A stretch of DNA of 64,000 nucleotides from Acidobacteriota bacterium (GTDB taxonomy: Bacteria; Acidobacteriota; Thermoanaerobaculia; Gp7-AA8; JAHWKK01): positions 62,001-126,000 of the forward strand of contig JAHWKK010000004.1 in assembly GCA_019347945.1 (NCBI GenBank), read 5' to 3'. Position numbers and translations under genes: made by a program. Numbering within the stretch: the stretch's first letter is position 1; each line of letters begins with the position of its first letter. Below, in pieces: positions 60,867 through 64,000 of this stretch. Under the pieces are notes generated by a model. That model did not search any database. It saw only the letters and a list, made by a program, of their open reading frames with translations, and had not been told where the DNA came from.

Positions 60867-61220
60867 TCAGCGGTCGAGAATTCTGAGCAGGGCCTTCAGT
60901 TCGTTTCGCGTTTCCCTGAGCAACTTGCTCGCCTCGTCGGACGGTGGTGCCGGCTCTGCTTCCTCGAGAAGTTTTCCACCCCGGACCTCGGCGGCGAGCT
61001 TCTTCTTGGCCCCGGGAATGGTGAAGCCCTCGCCGTAGAGGAGTTCCTTGATTCGAAGGATGATCGCGACCTCGTCCTGCGAGTAGAGCCGCTGGCCGCC
61101 GCCGGTTTTCTTCGGAGCGAGCTGCTCGAACTCCGATTCCCAGTGCCTCAGCACGTACGGCTGAACATCCGCAATCCTGCAGACCTCGCCGATCTTTACC
61201 CCTTTGGGTTCCCTGGCCAC
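60867..61220 (-). CDS. MerR-family transcriptional regulator
   Basis: This is a 117-residue protein. The GTG start lies 6 bases after the consensus -10 TATAAT (61232-61227), a leaderless start. The MerR winged-helix is KIGEVCRIADVQPYVLRHWE followed by SEFEQLAP and GGQRLYSQDEVAIILRIKEL. A C-terminal coiled coil (EASKLLRETRNELKALLRIL) gives dimerisation. No Cys cluster for metal sensing is present; the one Cys is in the DNA-binding part. It is first in the merR/response-regulator/malQ operon. Confidence 0.92.
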   Translation of the reverse strand: MAREPKGVKIGEVCRIADVQPYVLRHWESEFEQLAPKKTGGGQRLYSQDEVAIILRIKELLYGEGFTIPGAKKKLAAEVRGGKLLEEAEPAPPSDEASKLLRETRNELKALLRILDR

Positions 61221-61226
61221 GCCGCG

Positions 61227-61232
61227 ATTATA
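61227..61232 (-). promoter_or_regulatory. Consensus -10 TATAAT of the merR operon, leaderless
   Basis: TATAAT on the minus strand ends 6 bases before the GTG at 61220. The predicted start of transcription is at the start codon. Confidence 0.55.
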
Positions 61233-61265
61233 GATTCGACCAGCGGGTCGAGTCAGGCGATCCCG

Positions 61266-63803
61266 CTAGAGAAACGATGGTGTGTAGAGAACCGAGTTGA
61301 GGAACAGCGGCAGCGTTCCCTTCCAGAAGCCTCTGAAGTAGGGCTCGTCCGCGAACGTGATCATGCGGCCGCGGCCCACGCGTTCGGCGACCATCCAGGC
61401 GGCGCCGCGCACCTTCTCGCGCGATTCGTCGAACACGACACCCGCGACGACCGGATCCTCCTCGGCGATCGTCACGATATTCGCCGCGCCGTGCGGCTCG
61501 GGCTCGAGGGTGATGCTCCCCGTGACCATCACGAACGGAGCTTCCGTCATCCCCATCGTGTAGTGGCTCCGCATGTTGGCCTCGGTTCGGAACACCGCTC
61601 CCGGTATCTCGATCGGCACGTAGCGCTGCGGCTCCTCGGCCTCTTCGTCCTCGTCGGCATCCTCATCGGCGCCGCGCAGTCGAAGCTTCGACACCCCCGA
61701 AGGTTGGCGCAGAGCGGCGGCGGCCCCCCCGACGGCGACGAGCGTACCTCCTCCCCTCACCCAGGAGCCGAGCTTCTCCATCACCGGCTCGGTCAAGGCT
61801 GCCGCGTAGCCATAGCCATCGGGCAGAACGATCACGCGATACGCATCGAGATCGACCGCGGCGAGCGTATCGAGCCGGAGGACGGAATGAGGTATCCCGA
61901 TTTCGGCATCGAGTCCCCACCAGAGACTTCCGAACGACGAGGGAAAGACTCCATTGCCGGAGACGAGCGCGATCTGCGGATTCCTCACCGGTACGACCCG
62001 GGTGGAGCCGAGGGGAAGACCACCAGTCCATCCGGAGTCGAACCCGATGAATGATGCTCCCGTTGCACGCCCCATCAGGTCGAGCAGCATCGCGACGTCG
62101 TCCGGGTTCTCGTGGCGCAGGATGACCAGTGAGCCACGAGCGAACTCGCGCTCGCCCAACCGCCCCCGCTCAGAGAGAACACCGAAGCGGATCTGACGGT
62201 CGAGCAGTCTTCCGGCGGCCTTGAAAACAGCCGGCTCCGCGCCGTCGAGGACCCATCCGTACCGCGCCGGCGGCGCGCCCCCCGCCGGCTGAGAAGGGCG
62301 GGCCGCGCTCGATACCGGAAGCGGTGCGGTCACTCTCCACGAATCGAGATTCAGTGCGAGGGGAAGCGACCAGCCGGTAATGTCGTAGAACTCGGTCGAT
62401 TCGTCGAACTCGACCCTCTCCCGCTGTTTCTCGAGAAACTCAGGCGAAACTTCCGGCGAACGCTCGAACAATGTGTTGACGAGCCCCCCGGCAGGTTGCG
62501 CGACCGGGATGACGAGCGCCCCGGCGGGGAGCGACGTCGAGACGACACGCGCGGTCTCGACGGCCTGCGCGCGGACGGTCCTCGAATCCGCGAGAAACGA
62601 GTACTCGATCCCCTGGACGTCGAGAAGCCGGATGAGATCGCCGAAGAAACGAGAATCGGGATCGATGACGAACTGGGTCGGGTCGTCGAGCAACCTGGCG
62701 CGCGCGTTCCACGTATGCTCGAGAAGGCTCGCAGCGTTTGCCGAAGCCGTCCGGACCGTCGTGATCGCCGCAGTCGTGTGCTTCTGGATCCGGTCGCTCA
62801 ACGTGACGAGCCGCTCGTCCTCGGTCTCGACGATTGTCCCGGCTGCTCCATGTCCCCCGACCTCGTAGGTCATACCGATGGAGCCTCGAAGGCTCGGCCA
62901 TGAGTCGCCGTAGCCGGGATAAAACAGATCGAAAGCCTCGCCGACGAAGAACGGCCACCCATGCTCCGAGAAGGCCTCGGCATTCTCTCGTCCGAATCGG
63001 TCGAGCCACGCGGTGGTGTCGGGATGAATGTTGGTGTTGACGGGGCTCGTCGCCGGCGGGAAGAAATACGTGTCTTCGTAGTACATCTCGTGAAGGTCGA
63101 CGACGACCTGAGGCTGCCAATCGCGATAGACGGCGATGCGACCGCGCGTTTCCGGCTGAGTTGCCCACGCCCAGTCTCGATTCATATCGAAGAGATAGTG
63201 GTTGTATCGCCCCCCGGGCCATTGCTCACGATGCTCGACCGCTTCCGGATTCGGATTCGGACGCACACCCTGCGTCTGGTGATACCAGCCGACATAGCGT
63301 TCGCGGCCATCGGGGTTCTGGACCGGATCGATCAGCAGGATCGTATTTCCGAGGATCTCTTCCCCCGCTTCGCTCACGGCCCACCAGGCGACGCGCATCG
63401 CCGCCTCGGACGATGACGACTCGTTGCCGTGAACACCGAACGCCAGCCAGACCACGACCGGCTCCTCTTCCGCGGTGCGGCGAAGCGCCGAGAAAGTCGT
63501 TTTGCGCGGGTTGAGGAGCTGACGGTGACGGAGGCGGATCTCGTCGATGCGCGCCTGGTTCGATTCGGTCGTGATGACCGCGAGGGTGAGCGGGCGCCCT
63601 TCCCACGTTTCGCCGTACTGCTCAATCGAGACCTTCCCCGACTCCGCGGCGAGATGATCGAAATAGTCGACGATCCGGTGGTGAGGCGTGAACCTCGTTC
63701 CGAGCTCGTAGCCGAGAAACTCCGAAGGGGCAGTCGGCTGTGCGAGAAGCGGAAGAGCGAAAAGGGAGAAAAGAAGAGCTCTGCTGCCGAGTGTACGCAT
63801 CAT
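61266..63803 (-). CDS. Exported M14-family zinc carboxypeptidase
   Basis: This is an 845-residue protein with a signal peptide ending near residue 21 (LLAQP). Residues 40-350 form the M14 domain: zinc ligands His125 and Glu128 in HGNESSS, His238 in VVDLHEMYY, NPDGRERY and NRDW substrate-contact motifs, and a catalytic Glu in GMTYEVGG near 328. The C-terminal half resembles a class I glutamine-amidotransferase-like fold (VIVLPDGYGYAAALTEPVME), probably non-catalytic. It degrades or processes peptides outside the cytoplasm. TAGAAT lies 8 bases before the start. Confidence 0.9.
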   Translation of the reverse strand: MMRTLGSRALLFSLFALPLLAQPTAPSEFLGYELGTRFTPHHRIVDYFDHLAAESGKVSIEQYGETWEGRPLTLAVITTESNQARIDEIRLRHRQLLNPRKTTFSALRRTAEEEPVVVWLAFGVHGNESSSSEAAMRVAWWAVSEAGEEILGNTILLIDPVQNPDGRERYVGWYHQTQGVRPNPNPEAVEHREQWPGGRYNHYLFDMNRDWAWATQPETRGRIAVYRDWQPQVVVDLHEMYYEDTYFFPPATSPVNTNIHPDTTAWLDRFGRENAEAFSEHGWPFFVGEAFDLFYPGYGDSWPSLRGSIGMTYEVGGHGAAGTIVETEDERLVTLSDRIQKHTTAAITTVRTASANAASLLEHTWNARARLLDDPTQFVIDPDSRFFGDLIRLLDVQGIEYSFLADSRTVRAQAVETARVVSTSLPAGALVIPVAQPAGGLVNTLFERSPEVSPEFLEKQRERVEFDESTEFYDITGWSLPLALNLDSWRVTAPLPVSSAARPSQPAGGAPPARYGWVLDGAEPAVFKAAGRLLDRQIRFGVLSERGRLGEREFARGSLVILRHENPDDVAMLLDLMGRATGASFIGFDSGWTGGLPLGSTRVVPVRNPQIALVSGNGVFPSSFGSLWWGLDAEIGIPHSVLRLDTLAAVDLDAYRVIVLPDGYGYAAALTEPVMEKLGSWVRGGGTLVAVGGAAAALRQPSGVSKLRLRGADEDADEDEEAEEPQRYVPIEIPGAVFRTEANMRSHYTMGMTEAPFVMVTGSITLEPEPHGAANIVTIAEEDPVVAGVVFDESREKVRGAAWMVAERVGRGRMITFADEPYFRGFWKGTLPLFLNSVLYTPSFL

Positions 63804-63833
63804 CGCGGGCGATTCTATCGCGCCCCGCAGCGC

Positions 63834-64000
63834 TCAACGCGATCGGAGGCTGAAGTTCACCGTGACGGTGTAGTAGACATCGATCGGGCGGCCGCGGTAT
63901 GTGGCGGGTCGGAATGTCCAGCGTTCCACGGCGCTTCGGGCAGCCTCTCCGAGACCCTGCGGCTGATCCTTGAGGATCTGTGCGCTCTCGACGCGGCCAT
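63834..64000 (-). CDS. TonB-family C-terminal domain (5' truncated by window)
   Basis: The frame on the minus strand is open from 64000 to the TGA at 63836-63834, giving about 54 residues of a protein that starts beyond the window. Features of the TonB C-terminal fold are visible: LGEAARSAVERWTFRPATYR, then GRPIDVYYTVTVNF. This domain, in TonB or TonB-like proteins, contacts the TonB box of outer-membrane receptors, three of which are in the window. It could equally be a TonB-domain fusion protein. Confidence 0.75.
   Translation of the reverse strand, partial: GRVESAQILKDQPQGLGEAARSAVERWTFRPATYRGRPIDVYYTVTVNFSLRSR

Noticed and set aside
1-64000. CRISPR arrays, rRNA operons, prophage genes, integrases or insertion sequences
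   Set aside because: None seen: no regularly spaced direct repeats, and no transposase or integrase motif in any frame.

Overview
The window is 64 kb of GC-rich, gene-dense bacterial chromosome with no rRNA, tRNA, CRISPR array, phage or intact insertion sequence that I can see. It encodes a Gram-negative envelope: three TonB-dependent receptors, a TonB C-terminus, lipoproteins and an outer-membrane barrel protein. It also carries Ser/Thr kinases fused to beta-propellers or PEGA-like domains, an FHA/kinase/TPR signalling cluster and a carboxypeptidase-regulatory-domain receptor. That mix most resembles Acidobacteriota (Thermoanaerobaculia/Holophagae-like). The assignment is inferred from gene content only.

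Layout. 1-6.3 kb: the end of a K+/H+ antiporter, a REP/MITE-like inverted repeat, an SGNH hydrolase, a TonB receptor, a methyltransferase and a VapBC toxin-antitoxin pair. 6.5-12.7 kb: an iron locus with a Fur-box-like operator, a FecA-like receptor and a three-gene Fe3+ ABC importer with 4-nt overlaps. 12.9-21.1 kb: a secreted nuclease-like protein, small genes, a His-rich outer-membrane protein, RtcB RNA ligase, a glycosyltransferase, and a radical-SAM protein next to a YdjY-like protein. 21.2-33.8 kb: HslVU protease, an OPT transporter, an ABC ATPase, a kinase-propeller protein, UbiX/NAD kinase, a ComEA-like protein, a pseudopilin and a degenerate phosphatase-like membrane protein. 33.9-38.7 kb: a two-gene adenine-methyltransferase/SNF2-helicase module. 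38.7-48.1 kb: an M23 peptidase, a DEAD-box helicase, a large TonB receptor with a textbook terminator, and a giant TPR/sigma-54 activator. 48.2-55.7 kb: a HEPN-MNT pair, then an FHA-STAS/kinase/TPR operon divergent from two secreted proteins. 55.8-64 kb: a secreted protein, a small basic gene paired with a FINCPFD-family protein, a lipoprotein, a MerR/response-regulator/MalQ operon, an M14 peptidase and a TonB end.

Three themes stand out. First, defence-like modules are scattered singly: VapBC, the methyltransferase-SNF2 pair, HEPN-MNT and the FINCPFD pair. Second, several genes have a -10-like hexamer 6-7 nt before the start codon, suggesting leaderless mRNAs. Third, intergenic repeats (a REP-like hairpin, its deleted derivative and two heptamer arrays) abut or supply stop codons. 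The best candidates for an undescribed system are the methyltransferase-SNF2 pair (33875-38720) and the small-basic/FINCPFD pair (57133-57971). Functions beyond the named families are inference.
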